Source: Zeimonas sp046347945 (lineage in GTDB: Bacteria; Pseudomonadota; Gammaproteobacteria; Burkholderiales; Burkholderiaceae_E). From it: 64,000 nt of DNA. Below are positions 16,091 through 26,066 of the stretch, one piece after another. Within the stretch, counting starts at the first letter, position 1, and each line of letters starts with the position of its first letter. The stretch is from NCBI GenBank assembly GCA_046347945.1, contig JAXMFB010000017.1, positions 1 to 64,000 of the forward strand, written 5' to 3'. Both the position numbers and the translations under genes were made by a program. The notes below the pieces were generated by a model, which was not told the origin of the DNA, did no database searches, and saw only the letters and a program-made list of their open reading frames with translations.

Positions 16091-16205
16091 CCCTTCGCTC
16101 GAGCGGACCCGCGGCGGGCCCAAGGCGCTGGGCCGCGCGGCGCCCTCGTTGATGCCGCTCCACGCGCCCAAGCGCCTTGCCCGCGGCCCGCTCAGCTTGT
16201 ATGTT
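16085..16205 (+). other. attC site 4, cut at its right core by an IS
   Basis: GCCTAAC at 16085-16091 is the left core. GAGCGGACCCGCGG and CCAAGGCGCT on the left pair with the reverse complement of AGCGCCTTGCCCGCGGCCCGCTC on the right (about 16172-16194), giving a long imperfect stem. The right end should finish with GTTRRRY; instead GTT at 16203-16205 is followed by TCGAGG, unlike the other three sites. The transposable element therefore starts here. Confidence 0.65.
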
Positions 16206-16416
16206 TCGAGGGTGCTGGGGTGGAGGGACTCGCTCCGCTATCGGCCGTGGCAACGGACCGACGGTTTTGAGAACTCTCCCACCCCGCCTTCCAGCGTCGA
16301 TGAGGAACTGCGCGGCGCCGGTGCGGTGCACCGTGACCGCCGATCTGAAGGCAAGCGAACGCGGAAGGTGGCGATTCCACCCCAGCACGGCCATTGTCCG
16401 TCTGGAGGAATCGATC
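16206..16416 (+). ncRNA. Candidate bridge RNA region of the IS110 element
   Basis: IS110-group elements are known to make a structured guide (bridge or seek) RNA from the non-coding DNA upstream of their transposase. This 211-base leader can fold into several hairpins: GGGGTGG (16217-16223) with CCACCCC (16279-16285), enclosing TCGGCCGT / ACGGACCGA (16241-16261); GGTGC / GCACC (16320-16332); and GGTGG / CCACC (16367-16381). No coding sense is seen in it. The target- and donor-binding loops were not mapped, so this is a position-based call. Confidence 0.45.
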
Positions 16417-17382
16417 ATGCAACAGACAGAGTTCTACGTCGGCGTGGACGTCTCCAAGGCCACCTTGCGCTGCGCGGTTCACGGTCGCGCTGGTGGGCAG
16501 GAGCTGGCCAACGAGGGCAACGCGATCCGGGCATGGCTGGCCGGCTTGCCCGCTCAGGCGCTGATCGCCACCGAGTCGACGGGTCGCTACCACCAGGTGC
16601 TGGTGCAATTGGCCCACGCCTCGGGCAGAACGGCGTTCGTGCTCAACGCGCGCGACGTCTTCTTCTACGCCAAGGCGCTGGGCGCGCGGGGCAAGACGGA
16701 CCGCACGGATGCACAGGTCATTGCCCGGTATCTGGCCGAACATCATCGTTCACTGAAGCCTTGGGTGCCGGCGTCGGCCCTGCAGGCGCGCTTGCACGAG
16801 CTGTTGCGTTGCCGAGCGGCGGTGGCGAACAAGCGCTCGGCGCTTGGGCAGGCGTTGCGCGGGGTCAGCGAGCTCGGGAGCCAGGCCGCAGTGATGGACA
16901 GGCATTTCGATGAGTTGCTGCACGAGATCGATGCGCGCGTGGTTGAGCTGCTCGAGCAAGACCGCCAACTCGGCCTCAGGTGCGCGGCCCTGCGCACGAT
17001 CACGGGCATTGGGCTGCTGGGGTCGGCCTTGCTGGGCGCACTGTTCAGCCGTATCCCGTTCAGCAGCGCCGATGCGGTGGTGGCGTACAGCGGGCTGGAT
17101 CCGCGTCCGAACGATTCCGGGGCCAAGACGGGCAGACGGCGCGTCTCCAAGCGTGGCAGCCCGCAGTTGCGCCGCCAGATGTACCTGTCGGCGTTCGCGG
17201 CTTCCCACAGCAAGGCGCTGGGGCCACTGTACCGGTCGATCAAGGCCAGGGGCTTCGAACCTACGCAGGCACTGGTCATCCTTGCGCGCAAGCTGCTGCG
17301 GGTTGCCTGGGCGGTCTGGAAGTCGGGCCAGCCGTTCGATCCCAGCCTTGTGGGAGGGGCGAACGCTTGTCCGAGAACATAG
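16417..17382 (+). CDS. IS110-family DEDD transposase
   Basis: The 321-residue protein has an N-terminal RuvC-like DEDD domain with D11 (GVDVSK), E53 (ATESTGRYH), D95 and D98 (KTDRTDAQ). The C-terminal Tnp20 domain has the helical hairpin ITGIGLLGSALLGAL near 195-210 and SGLDPRPNDSGAKTGRRR-KRGSPQLRR near 225-255, where the Ser of NDSG is the likely nucleophile. GGAGGA lies 8 bases before ATG 16417, a strong ribosome site. The gene is intact. Members insert at specific sequences with little or no target duplication, and some relatives choose integron attC sites. Confidence 0.95.
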   Translation: MQQTEFYVGVDVSKATLRCAVHGRAGGQELANEGNAIRAWLAGLPAQALIATESTGRYHQVLVQLAHASGRTAFVLNARDVFFYAKALGARGKTDRTDAQVIARYLAEHHRSLKPWVPASALQARLHELLRCRAAVANKRSALGQALRGVSELGSQAAVMDRHFDELLHEIDARVVELLEQDRQLGLRCAALRTITGIGLLGSALLGALFSRIPFSSADAVVAYSGLDPRPNDSGAKTGRRRVSKRGSPQLRRQMYLSAFAASHSKALGPLYRSIKARGFEPTQALVILARKLLRVAWAVWKSGQPFDPSLVGGANACPRT

Positions 17383-17395
17383 AACCTCGAACAAT

Positions 17396-17683
17396 CGCCG
17401 CGAGAATGATGGACGATGCGCGCTGCGCGCGCCGCCCCCGGGACTGCGCTGCTCGGCGCCGCCGACATCGCCGCGTGGGCCATGCCCTGGCGACCTCGGC
17501 CCGGTGCGCCCAAACCGCACTCGCCCCGCCCGCCGCTCTGGAAACGTCGGTGGTGTTCGATTCGAAGCCGGGCCCACCGTCACACTACATGCCGCTCGAT
17601 TGACGTCAGCTGCGTACCGAGCGAAGTCAGCATCGGTTGCCGCGAACGCTACGGACGGTGCATGCGAGCACCACGACGTTTCC
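17396..17683. other. Gene-free stretch right of the IS
   Basis: No gene is convincing in this 288-base interval. An imperfect inverted repeat is present: CTGGAAACGTCGGTGGTG at 17538-17555 and CACCACGACGTTTCCGG at 17669-17685, about 113 bases apart. It might be a worn attC-like or small mobile element, or chance. No integrase fragment was recognised on either strand. Confidence 0.4.
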
Positions 17684-17718
17684 GGCAAAGGCGCGGGCCG
17701 ACGGCCCGCGCCTTTGCC
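17684..17718 (-). terminator. Strong hairpin downstream of coaX
   Basis: GGCAAAGGCGCGGGCC at 17684-17699 is perfectly complementary to the bases at 17703-17718, with a three-base loop. This 16-bp stem lies 36 bases after the coaX stop on the minus strand. No T run follows, so it may be a Rho-assisted terminator or an mRNA-stabilising hairpin. Confidence 0.65.
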
Positions 17719-17754
17719 CGCTCCGACCTGGCCGCTCCGACCGACCGCGCCGCC

Positions 17755-18522
17755 TCAGCCGAGCGTCGTCGCGATCTGGTACAGGCCTTCGAGCACCAGG
17801 TTCTCGTGGTAGGTGAACTCGATCGTCAGCCGCGGGCCGAGCGTGCGCGCGGCGCCGCCCGAGAGGATGCAGCGCAGGTCGGGGTGGTTGCGCTTGTGCA
17901 GGAAGTAGAGCCGCTCGACCGCGCCGGCCTGCGCGTGCGCGCACCCGGACGCGATCGCGTCGACGGTCTGTCTCGGATAGTCGACGTATTCGCCCTGCGC
18001 ATCGGGCAGCGTGGCGGTGTTCTGGTGCAGCGCGCGCACCATCAGGCCGAGGCCCGGCATGATGCCGCCGCCCAGGAACTGGCCGTCGGCGGTCAGCAGA
18101 TCCATCGTCGTCGCCGTGCCGCATACCACCACCAGCGCCGGGCGCTCGCCCACCAGCGCGCGGGCGCCGATCATCGCGGCCCACCGGTCGCAACCCAGCG
18201 CCGCCGGATTCAGGTAGCCGTTCTTCACGCCGCACTGCTCGGCCCGTGACGTGATCCAGTGCGGCTCGGGGGCGTCGGGCCAGATCTCGAGCGAGCGCAG
18301 CGTGGGGTTGACGACGCCAGTGCCGGCGACGTTCGAGATCACGATCGCCCCGGGAGCCGGCTGCCTGCGCCACTCCTTGGTGACCATCGAGATCTCCTCG
18401 AGCAGCACGCGCCCGAAGGCCAGCATCTTGTCCTGCGCGAGCGAGCGGCCCCGCGACGAAGGCGGCGAGTACGTTCCCCACTTCAGGAACGTGTTGCCGA
18501 TGTCGATCAGCAGGTAGCTCAT
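17755..18522 (-). CDS. coaX: Type III pantothenate kinase
   Basis: The 255-residue enzyme performs the first step of coenzyme A synthesis, phosphorylating pantothenate. It belongs to the CoaX class, which has the ASKHA fold. The N-terminal LLIDIGNTFLKWG is the phosphate-binding motif, LGCDRWAAMIGA near residues 109-120 and VVVCGTATTMDLLTADGQFLGGGIMPGL near 130-157 are diagnostic. ATG 18522 overlaps the fumarase stop by ATGA. The pairing with a fumarase rather than with birA is uncommon. A 16-bp hairpin follows the stop. Confidence 0.93.
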   Translation of the reverse strand: MSYLLIDIGNTFLKWGTYSPPSSRGRSLAQDKMLAFGRVLLEEISMVTKEWRRQPAPGAIVISNVAGTGVVNPTLRSLEIWPDAPEPHWITSRAEQCGVKNGYLNPAALGCDRWAAMIGARALVGERPALVVVCGTATTMDLLTADGQFLGGGIMPGLGLMVRALHQNTATLPDAQGEYVDYPRQTVDAIASGCAHAQAGAVERLYFLHKRNHPDLRCILSGGAARTLGPRLTIEFTYHENLVLEGLYQIATTLG

Positions 18523-20045
18523 GTCGCGGCCGCCAGCGGGATCTTGCCGATGCGGGCCTGCCATGCCCTGGGGCCCGTCTCGTGAACCGAGGTGCCGGCC
18601 GAGTCGACGGCGACGGTCACCGGCATGTCGCTGACCTCGAACTCGTAGATCGCCTCCATGCCGAGATCGGCGAAGCCGAGCACTCGGGCGCTGCGGATCG
18701 ACTTCGAAACCAGGTAGGCCGCTCCGCCGACCGCCATCAGGTAGGCGGCCTTGTGGCGCCGGATCGCGTCGATCGCGACCGGGCCGCGCTCGGCCTTTCC
18801 GATCATCGCGAACAGTCCGGTCTGCGACAGCATCGTCTCGGTGAACTTGTCCATCCGCGTCGACGTCGTCGGACCGGCCGGGCCCACGGCCTCGTCGCGC
18901 ACCGGGTCGACCGGGCCCACGTAGTAGATCACGCGGCCGGCAAAATCCACCGGCAGCTTCTCGCCGCGCGCGAGCATGTCCTGGATGCGCTGGTGGGCCG
19001 CGTCGCGCCCGGTGAGCATCCGGCCGGACAGCAGCAGCGTCTGTCCGGGCTTCCACGACGCCACTTCCTCGCGCGTGAGGGTGTCCAGGTTCACGCGCTT
19101 CGAGGTCTTCACGTTCGGCGCCCAGTGCACGTCGGGCCAGGCCGACAGCGGCGGCGGCTCGCAGTAGGCCGGGCCCGAGCCGTCGAGTACGAAATGTGCG
19201 TGCCGCGTCGCCGCGCAGTTGGGGATCATCGCCACGGGCTTGGAGGCCGCGTGGGTCGGGAACATCGCGATCTTCACGTCGAGCACCGTGGTGAGGCCGC
19301 CCAGCCCCTGGGCACCGATGCCGAGCGCATTGACCTTCTCGTAGAGCTCGATGCGCAATTCCTCGACCTTGTTCGACGGCCCGCGGGCGATCAGGTCGAA
19401 CATGTCGATCGGATCCATCAGCGATTCCTTGGCCATCAGCATCGCCTTCTCCGCGGTGCCGCCGATGCCGATGCCCAGCATGCCGGGCGGGCACCAGCCT
19501 GCGCCCATCGTGGGAACCGTCTTCAGCACCCAGTCGACGATCGAGTCCGACGGGTTCAGCATGGCCAGCTTGGACTTGTTCTCGGAGCCGCCGCCCTTGG
19601 CGGCGACCGTCACCTCGACGGTGTCCCCCGGGACCAGTTCGACGTTGATGACGGCCGGCGTGTTGTCGCGGGTATTGCGGCGCTCGAACTGCGGGTCGGC
19701 GACGACCGACGCGCGCAGCGTGTTCGACGGGTCGAGGTAGCCGCGGCGCACGCCCTCGTCGACGGCGTCGGCCAGCGACCCCCCGAAACCCTCGAAGCGC
19801 GCGCCCATCCCGACCTTCAGGAACACGTTGACGATGCCGGTGTCCTGGCACAGCGGCCGGTGGCCTTCGGCGCACATCCGGGAATTGGTCAGTATCTGGG
19901 CGATCGCGTCCTTCGCCGCCGCGCTCTGCTCGCCCTGGTAGGCGCGGGCGAGGTGCTCGATGTAGTCGCGTGGATGGAAATAGCTGATGAATTGCAGTGC
20001 AGCAGCCACCGATTCGATCAGATCGTCCTGCCTGATGACGGCCAT
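18519..20045 (-). CDS. fumA: Class I (iron-sulfur) fumarate hydratase
   Basis: The 508-residue single-chain enzyme interconverts fumarate and malate in the TCA cycle. It joins the two domains that are separate in archaeal fumarases. Three cysteines that can hold the 4Fe-4S cluster are seen in GHRPLCQDTG near residue 68, TMGAGWCPPGMLGIG near 190 and IPNCAATRH near 275. The C-terminal domain carries SGRMLTGRDAAHQRI near 365 and VGPAGPTTSTRMDKF near 430, typical of the beta region. ATG 20045 gives MAVIRQDDLIESVAAALQ. It is divergent from acs, and the two share a 215-base intergenic region. Confidence 0.95.
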   Translation of the reverse strand: MAVIRQDDLIESVAAALQFISYFHPRDYIEHLARAYQGEQSAAAKDAIAQILTNSRMCAEGHRPLCQDTGIVNVFLKVGMGARFEGFGGSLADAVDEGVRRGYLDPSNTLRASVVADPQFERRNTRDNTPAVINVELVPGDTVEVTVAAKGGGSENKSKLAMLNPSDSIVDWVLKTVPTMGAGWCPPGMLGIGIGGTAEKAMLMAKESLMDPIDMFDLIARGPSNKVEELRIELYEKVNALGIGAQGLGGLTTVLDVKIAMFPTHAASKPVAMIPNCAATRHAHFVLDGSGPAYCEPPPLSAWPDVHWAPNVKTSKRVNLDTLTREEVASWKPGQTLLLSGRMLTGRDAAHQRIQDMLARGEKLPVDFAGRVIYYVGPVDPVRDEAVGPAGPTTSTRMDKFTETMLSQTGLFAMIGKAERGPVAIDAIRRHKAAYLMAVGGAAYLVSKSIRSARVLGFADLGMEAIYEFEVSDMPVTVAVDSAGTSVHETGPRAWQARIGKIPLAAAT

Positions 20046-20260
20046 GGCGTGTCCTCGTTGGAATCGGGCGTCGATTCTAGCGGAACGTGGATATGCCGCC
20101 CTCGCGCCCCGCGCGGGGACTATCCTATTGCAGCGCATCAAGCGCGGGGGGCGGCGCAGCGAGCCTGGCCATGGCGGGCAGGCGTAAGCGAGTCGTAAGG
20201 CATCGCTCGTAATGTGCCCGCAGTCTGAAAAGGCAGGAAGTGCGAAGAGGAGGATGGGCG

Positions 20261-22243
<1,983 letters not shown>

Positions 22244-22285
22244 GGTGAGGAGACGCGGGCCGCCTGCCGGCGGTCCGCAACGCGA

Positions 22286-22310
22286 GCGGGCGGACGACGG
22301 ATCCGCCCGC
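22286..22310 (+). other. Hairpin between acs and the YggT-like gene
   Basis: GCGGGCGGA at 22286-22294 pairs perfectly with TCCGCCCGC at 22302-22310 around a seven-base loop. There is no T run, so it is not a simple terminator. It could moderate read-through or stabilise the upstream acs mRNA. Confidence 0.45.
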
Positions 22311-22332
22311 CGCACCGAGGGAGACGAGAAGC

Positions 22333-22617
22333 GTGCTGAGTGTGGTGGTCGTGCTCAAGGGGCTGGTCGAGTTCGCCGGGCTGCTGATCCTCGGCCAGGG
22401 GCTCGTCTTCCTGATGAGCTTCGGCAAGCACGAGCAGAACCCCGTCTACCGGGCGATGGCCTTCCTCACGTCGCCGATCACGCGCATGGTGCGGCGGATC
22501 ACGCCCGCGTTCGTCGTCGACCGGCACGTACCGGCGGTGGCGCTCTTCATCCTGTTCTGGATCTGGGTGGCGCTGCTCCTGGCCAAGGTCCGGCTGCAGA
22601 TGCCGGTGGCCGGCTGA
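22333..22617 (+). CDS. Small YggT-like membrane protein
   Basis: The 94-residue protein has a first membrane span at residues 5-28, a basic middle segment NPVYRAMAFLTSPITRMVRRITP near 39-60, and a second span (VPAVALFILFWIWVALLL) near 68-84. The middle motif resembles the Pro-Arg loop of YggT-family proteins, though the match is partial. It starts with GTG 22333, preceded by GGGAGACGAGAAG. It lies between acs and the TPR gene in an acetate-use cluster. Its role is unknown. Confidence 0.6.
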   Translation: MLSVVVVLKGLVEFAGLLILGQGLVFLMSFGKHEQNPVYRAMAFLTSPITRMVRRITPAFVVDRHVPAVALFILFWIWVALLLAKVRLQMPVAG

Positions 22618-22624
22618 GGCGGAG

Positions 22625-23227
22625 ATGGCGACGATGAGCGTCAACACGGCCCTCAATGCCTGGTTCTACCGCCAGATGGCGATCTGGGCGGGCCTGCTCA
22701 AGCGCGACGCGCTGTCGCTCGAATACTGGGAGCGGGTGCGCGCGTTGCGCCCGCGCGATGCGGCGACCGCGCTCACGGTCGCCCATCGCCGCGCCGAGCG
22801 CGGCGAGCACCGGGAGGCGGTCGCGCTGGTCGAGAAGGCGATCGAGATCGATCCCGACCGGGCACCGGCGTGGTTCAACCTCGGCTTCCTGCTGCAGGAG
22901 CTCGGCGAGCACGACGACGCGATGCGTGCATTCGACCGGGCCATCGAACTCGACCCGAAGCTCGACCGCGCCTGGTATGGCAAGGCGCTGTCGCTGGTCA
23001 AGCTCGGCCGCGTCGACGAGGCAATCGCGCCCCTGAAGAAGAACACCGAGCTGCAGCCGCTGTCGCCGTACGGCTACTACCAGCTCGCGCACGCGTGGCA
23101 CCGGCTCGGCAAGCGGCAGAACGCGATCGCCACGATCCGCAAGCTGTCGACGTTCGAGCCGAAGGTGGCCAAGCAACTCGAACGCGAGATCGGTGTCGAC
23201 GCGGGCATCCCGGACCCGTACGCGTAG
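22625..23227 (+). CDS. TPR-repeat protein
   Basis: The 200-residue product contains three to four tetratricopeptide repeats, best seen as EAVALVEKAIEIDPDRAPAWFNLGFLLQELGEHDDAMRAFDRAIELDP (residues about 63-112) and the following WYGKALSLVKLGRVDEAI segment. There is no signal peptide. TPR proteins act as protein-binding scaffolds. It begins seven bases after the YggT-like gene and precedes the symporter subunits by about 100 bases, so it may help assemble or regulate the transporter, which is only an inference. Confidence 0.85.
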   Translation: MATMSVNTALNAWFYRQMAIWAGLLKRDALSLEYWERVRALRPRDAATALTVAHRRAERGEHREAVALVEKAIEIDPDRAPAWFNLGFLLQELGEHDDAMRAFDRAIELDPKLDRAWYGKALSLVKLGRVDEAIAPLKKNTELQPLSPYGYYQLAHAWHRLGKRQNAIATIRKLSTFEPKVAKQLEREIGVDAGIPDPYA

Positions 23228-23334
23228 GCGCCGGGGGCCGCGCCGCAGAGGCAAGGGTTCTAGACACGAGGTGGAGTCCACCTCACGAGGAGAGCGGAGA
23301 TGAAGCACGAAAACACACACCCGAAGGAGGGGCC

Positions 23335-23598
23335 ATGCAGCTGAGTGCGAAGCACCACGAGTACTGGAGCCGCAACCTCAGGACCACTGCGGTCCTGTTG
23401 ATGATCTGGTTCGTCGTCACCTTCGTGATCGGGTATTTCGCCCGGTCGCTCGACTTCAACTTCTTCGGCTGGCCCTTCTACTTCTGGGTCGGCGCACAGG
23501 GCGCGCTGGTTCTCTACGTGCTGCTGATCGGCTACTACGCGCGCTACATGAACAACCTCGACCGCGAGTACGGCGTCGAAGAGGAGGAGGAAGCATGA
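23335..23598 (+). CDS. DUF4212 small subunit of a sodium/solute symporter
   Basis: This 87-residue protein has two transmembrane spans (residues 17-37 and 50-70) and the conserved start AKHHEYWSRNLRTTAVLLMIWFVVTFVIGYFAR, characteristic of DUF4212. Members always sit next to a large solute:sodium symporter subunit, as here, where the stop overlaps the next ATG (ATGA). The acidic tail GVEEEEEA is at the cytoplasmic end. AAGGAGGGG immediately before ATG 23335 is a strong ribosome site. Confidence 0.93.
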   Translation: MQLSAKHHEYWSRNLRTTAVLLMIWFVVTFVIGYFARSLDFNFFGWPFYFWVGAQGALVLYVLLIGYYARYMNNLDREYGVEEEEEA

Positions 23599-25664
23599 GT
23601 ACGGCGCAACAGTCGCAGAAGTCGTTCACGTCGCAGCTGAAGAAGGTCTACGGCTTCTACACCGGCGGGTTCGTCACGTTCGTCATCGTCCTGGCGATCC
23701 TCGAGCAGATGGGGCTGCCCCGGCAGACCATCGGCTACGTGTTCCTGATCGCGACGATCCTGCTCTACGCCGGCATCGGCATCATCAGCCGGACCAACGA
23801 GGCGGCCGAGTACTACGTCGCGGGTCGCCGCGTGCCGGCGATGTTCAACGGCATGGCGGTCGGCGCCGACTGGATGTCGGCCGCGTCGTTCATCGGCATG
23901 GCCGGCACGCTGTACCTCACCGGCTACAGCGGCCTCGCGTTCGTGATGGGCTGGACCGGCGGCTACGTGCTGGTGGCGCTGCTGCTGGCGCCGTACCTGC
24001 GCAAGTTCGGGCAGTTCACGATCCCCGACTTCCTCGGGGCCCGTTACGGCGGGCACGTGCCGCGCTTCATCGGCATCATCATCGCGATCCTGTGCTCGTT
24101 CACCTACGTGGTGGCGCAGATCTACGGCGTGGGCATCATCACCACCCGCCTGACCGGCGTGCAGTTCGAGATCGGCATCTTCCTGGGCCTGGCGGGCATC
24201 CTGGTGTGCTCGTTCCTGGGCGGCATGAAGGCGGTCACGTGGACGCAGGTGGCGCAGTACATCATCCTGATCATTGCCTACCTGATCCCGGTGGTGTGGC
24301 TGTCGGTGCAGCAGACCGGCTTCCCGATCCCGCAACTGATCTACGGCCAGCAGCTCCAGAAGGTGACCAAGATCGAAGAGAAGCTGCTCGCCGATCCGAA
24401 GGAGAACGAGGTAAGGAAGATCTTCAACGACCGGTCGGCCGTTGCCGCCGAGAAGCTGAAGGACATCCCGAAGGCGTTCGCCGAGGGCAAGGCCGCGCTG
24501 GAGAAGTCGGTCGCCGACGCGAAGGCGGGCGGAGACGCCGCAGCGATCAAGAAGGCCGAGGACGCGCTCACCAAGTATCCCAAGGACGAGGATGCGGCCC
24601 GCAGGGCCTGGGCGGCCGAACGCAACCTCGCGGCGCGTGGCGCCCCGATGTTGCGGCACGCCGAGGCGTTCCCCGGCAAGGACGATCACGCGCGTGACGT
24701 CTCGCGGCGCAACTTCCTGGCGCTGATCTTCTGCCTGATGGTCGGTACGGCCGCGCTGCCGCACATCCTGATGCGCTACTACACGACGCCGTCGGTGAGG
24801 GAGGCGAGGAACTCGGTGACCTGGTCGCTGTTCTTCATCTTCCTGCTGTACTTCACCGCGCCGGCGCTCGCGGTGCTCGTCAAGTTCGTCATCTATGACC
24901 ACGTGGTCGGCACGGCGTTCGCGAGCCTGCCGGGATGGGTGCAGTCCTGGCAGGCAGTCGATCCCGGACTGCTGTCGATCGCCGACGTCAACGGCGACGG
25001 CATCGTGCAGCGGGCCGAGATCTCGATCGGCGGCGACATTGTCGTGCTGGCCACTCCCGAGATCGCCGGGTTGCCGTACGTGATCTCGGGCCTGGTGGCG
25101 GCGGGCGGCCTCGCGGCGGCGCTGTCGACCGCCGACGGACTGTTGCTGACGATCGCCAACGCGCTGTCGCACGATCTCTACTACAAGATGATCGACCCGA
25201 ACGCGCCGACGCAACGCCGTGTGCTGCTGTCGAAAATCCTGCTGCTGGTCGTCGCCATCCTGGCGGCACTCACCGCGGCGCAGAAGCCGGCCGACATCCT
25301 GTTCCTCGTGTCGGCGGCCTTCTCGTTCGCGGCGGCGGGATTCTTCCCGGCGCTGGTGTGCGGCATCTTCTGGAAGCGCACCACGGGCATCGCCGCATCG
25401 CTGGGCATGCTCGCCGGCTTCGGCATCACCTTCTACTACATGACCCTGACCCAGCCGTGGTTGCGCAACGTCTTCTACGACATTCCGCGCACGGTGCCGG
25501 TCACGAACCTGTGGTGGGAGATCCAGCCGATTTCGGCCGGCCTGTTCGGCGTGCCGCTGGGCTTCATCGTGATCATCCTGGTCTCGCTGGTGACGCCGGC
25601 GCCCGACCGGAAGACGCAGGAGTTGGTCGAGAACGTGCGTTATCCCAGCTTGAAGGCGGCCTGA
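23595..25664 (+). CDS. Solute:sodium symporter, acetate permease-like large subunit
   Basis: The 689-residue transporter belongs to the SSS family, in the branch paired with DUF4212 (VC_2705 type), probably moving acetate or a similar short acid with Na+. Core motifs are EAAEYYVAGRRVPAMFNGMAVGADWMSAASFIGMAG near residues 73-108 and ALSTADGLLLTIANALSHDLY near 510-530. A soluble, Lys/Ala-rich insertion of about 130 residues (about 240-370) separates two membrane blocks. Residues 464-475 form a textbook EF-hand loop (D-x-N-x-D-G ... E), suggesting Ca2+ control. A clear terminator follows the stop by 81 bases. Confidence 0.92.
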   Translation: MSTAQQSQKSFTSQLKKVYGFYTGGFVTFVIVLAILEQMGLPRQTIGYVFLIATILLYAGIGIISRTNEAAEYYVAGRRVPAMFNGMAVGADWMSAASFIGMAGTLYLTGYSGLAFVMGWTGGYVLVALLLAPYLRKFGQFTIPDFLGARYGGHVPRFIGIIIAILCSFTYVVAQIYGVGIITTRLTGVQFEIGIFLGLAGILVCSFLGGMKAVTWTQVAQYIILIIAYLIPVVWLSVQQTGFPIPQLIYGQQLQKVTKIEEKLLADPKENEVRKIFNDRSAVAAEKLKDIPKAFAEGKAALEKSVADAKAGGDAAAIKKAEDALTKYPKDEDAARRAWAAERNLAARGAPMLRHAEAFPGKDDHARDVSRRNFLALIFCLMVGTAALPHILMRYYTTPSVREARNSVTWSLFFIFLLYFTAPALAVLVKFVIYDHVVGTAFASLPGWVQSWQAVDPGLLSIADVNGDGIVQRAEISIGGDIVVLATPEIAGLPYVISGLVAAGGLAAALSTADGLLLTIANALSHDLYYKMIDPNAPTQRRVLLSKILLLVVAILAALTAAQKPADILFLVSAAFSFAAAGFFPALVCGIFWKRTTGIAASLGMLAGFGITFYYMTLTQPWLRNVFYDIPRTVPVTNLWWEIQPISAGLFGVPLGFIVIILVSLVTPAPDRKTQELVENVRYPSLKAA

Positions 25665-25745
25665 CCGGCTCGCTCCCGGCAGGGGCGTGCGCGGGTGCAT
25701 GCCCCGCGCCGGGTGGCCGCCGCGAGGTGGCCTCGGCAACGGCAG

Positions 25746-25773
25746 GGGGCGATCGAGAGATCGCCCCTTTTTT
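25746..25773 (+). terminator. Rho-independent terminator after the symporter gene
   Basis: GGGGCGATC at 25746-25754, loop GAGA, then GATCGCCCC at 25759-25767, followed directly by six T residues. This is a textbook intrinsic terminator for the acs-symporter transcript. Confidence 0.95.
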
Positions 25774-25835
25774 CTTTGTTATCAGGATCTTGAGGGCCCG
25801 GCCCACGAGGCGGGTGCGGTATACTCCGCGCCCTC

Positions 25836-25926
25836 GGAGGGATGGATGAGTGGTTTAAGTCGCACGCCTGGAAAGCGTGTAGGGGTTAACAGCCCCTCGG
25901 GGGTTCGAATCCCCCTCCCTCCGCCA
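25836..25926 (+). tRNA. tRNA-Ser (GGA)
   Basis: The 91-base gene folds as a class II tRNA. The acceptor stem is GGAGGGA with TCCCTCC, followed by G and an encoded CCA. The anticodon arm is CACGC-CTGGAAA-GCGTG, so the anticodon is GGA and the amino acid serine. A long variable arm (TAGGGGTTAACAGCCCCT) and the T arm GGGGGTTCGAATCCCCC are present. TATACT at 25820-25825 with a GC-rich discriminator is a likely -10 element; the -35 is unclear. Confidence 0.97.
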
Positions 25927-26066
25927 GAACGCTGCGCCTGAGGCGCCGATCGCGGCGCGCCGATCGCGGCCCGAAAGGCTCATCCCATGAGCCCGGCGGT
26001 GGCTATTCTGACAGCCTGGGGCGTCGATCAACGATCCCGCCTTGCGCAGCCAGGAGGCATCCAGCC

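Larger units (their letters stand above)
16203..17395 (+). mobile_element. IS110-family insertion sequence
   Basis: The element carries one DEDD-type transposase gene (16417-17382), a long non-coding left part of about 210 bases and a very short right part. Weak inverted ends are visible: TTTCGAGGGT at 16205-16214 and CCTCGAACA near 17387-17395, sharing TTCGAGG. The left end coincides with the core of an attC site. The right end is not followed by a recognisable attC remainder, so either sequence was lost after insertion or the right boundary is slightly elsewhere. A long leader before tnp fits the IS110 subgroup rather than IS1111. Confidence 0.65.

Noticed and set aside
20240..20260. Upstream GTG start for acs
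   Set aside because: It would place the ribosome site AGAGGAGG inside the coding region; ATG 20261 has ideal spacing.
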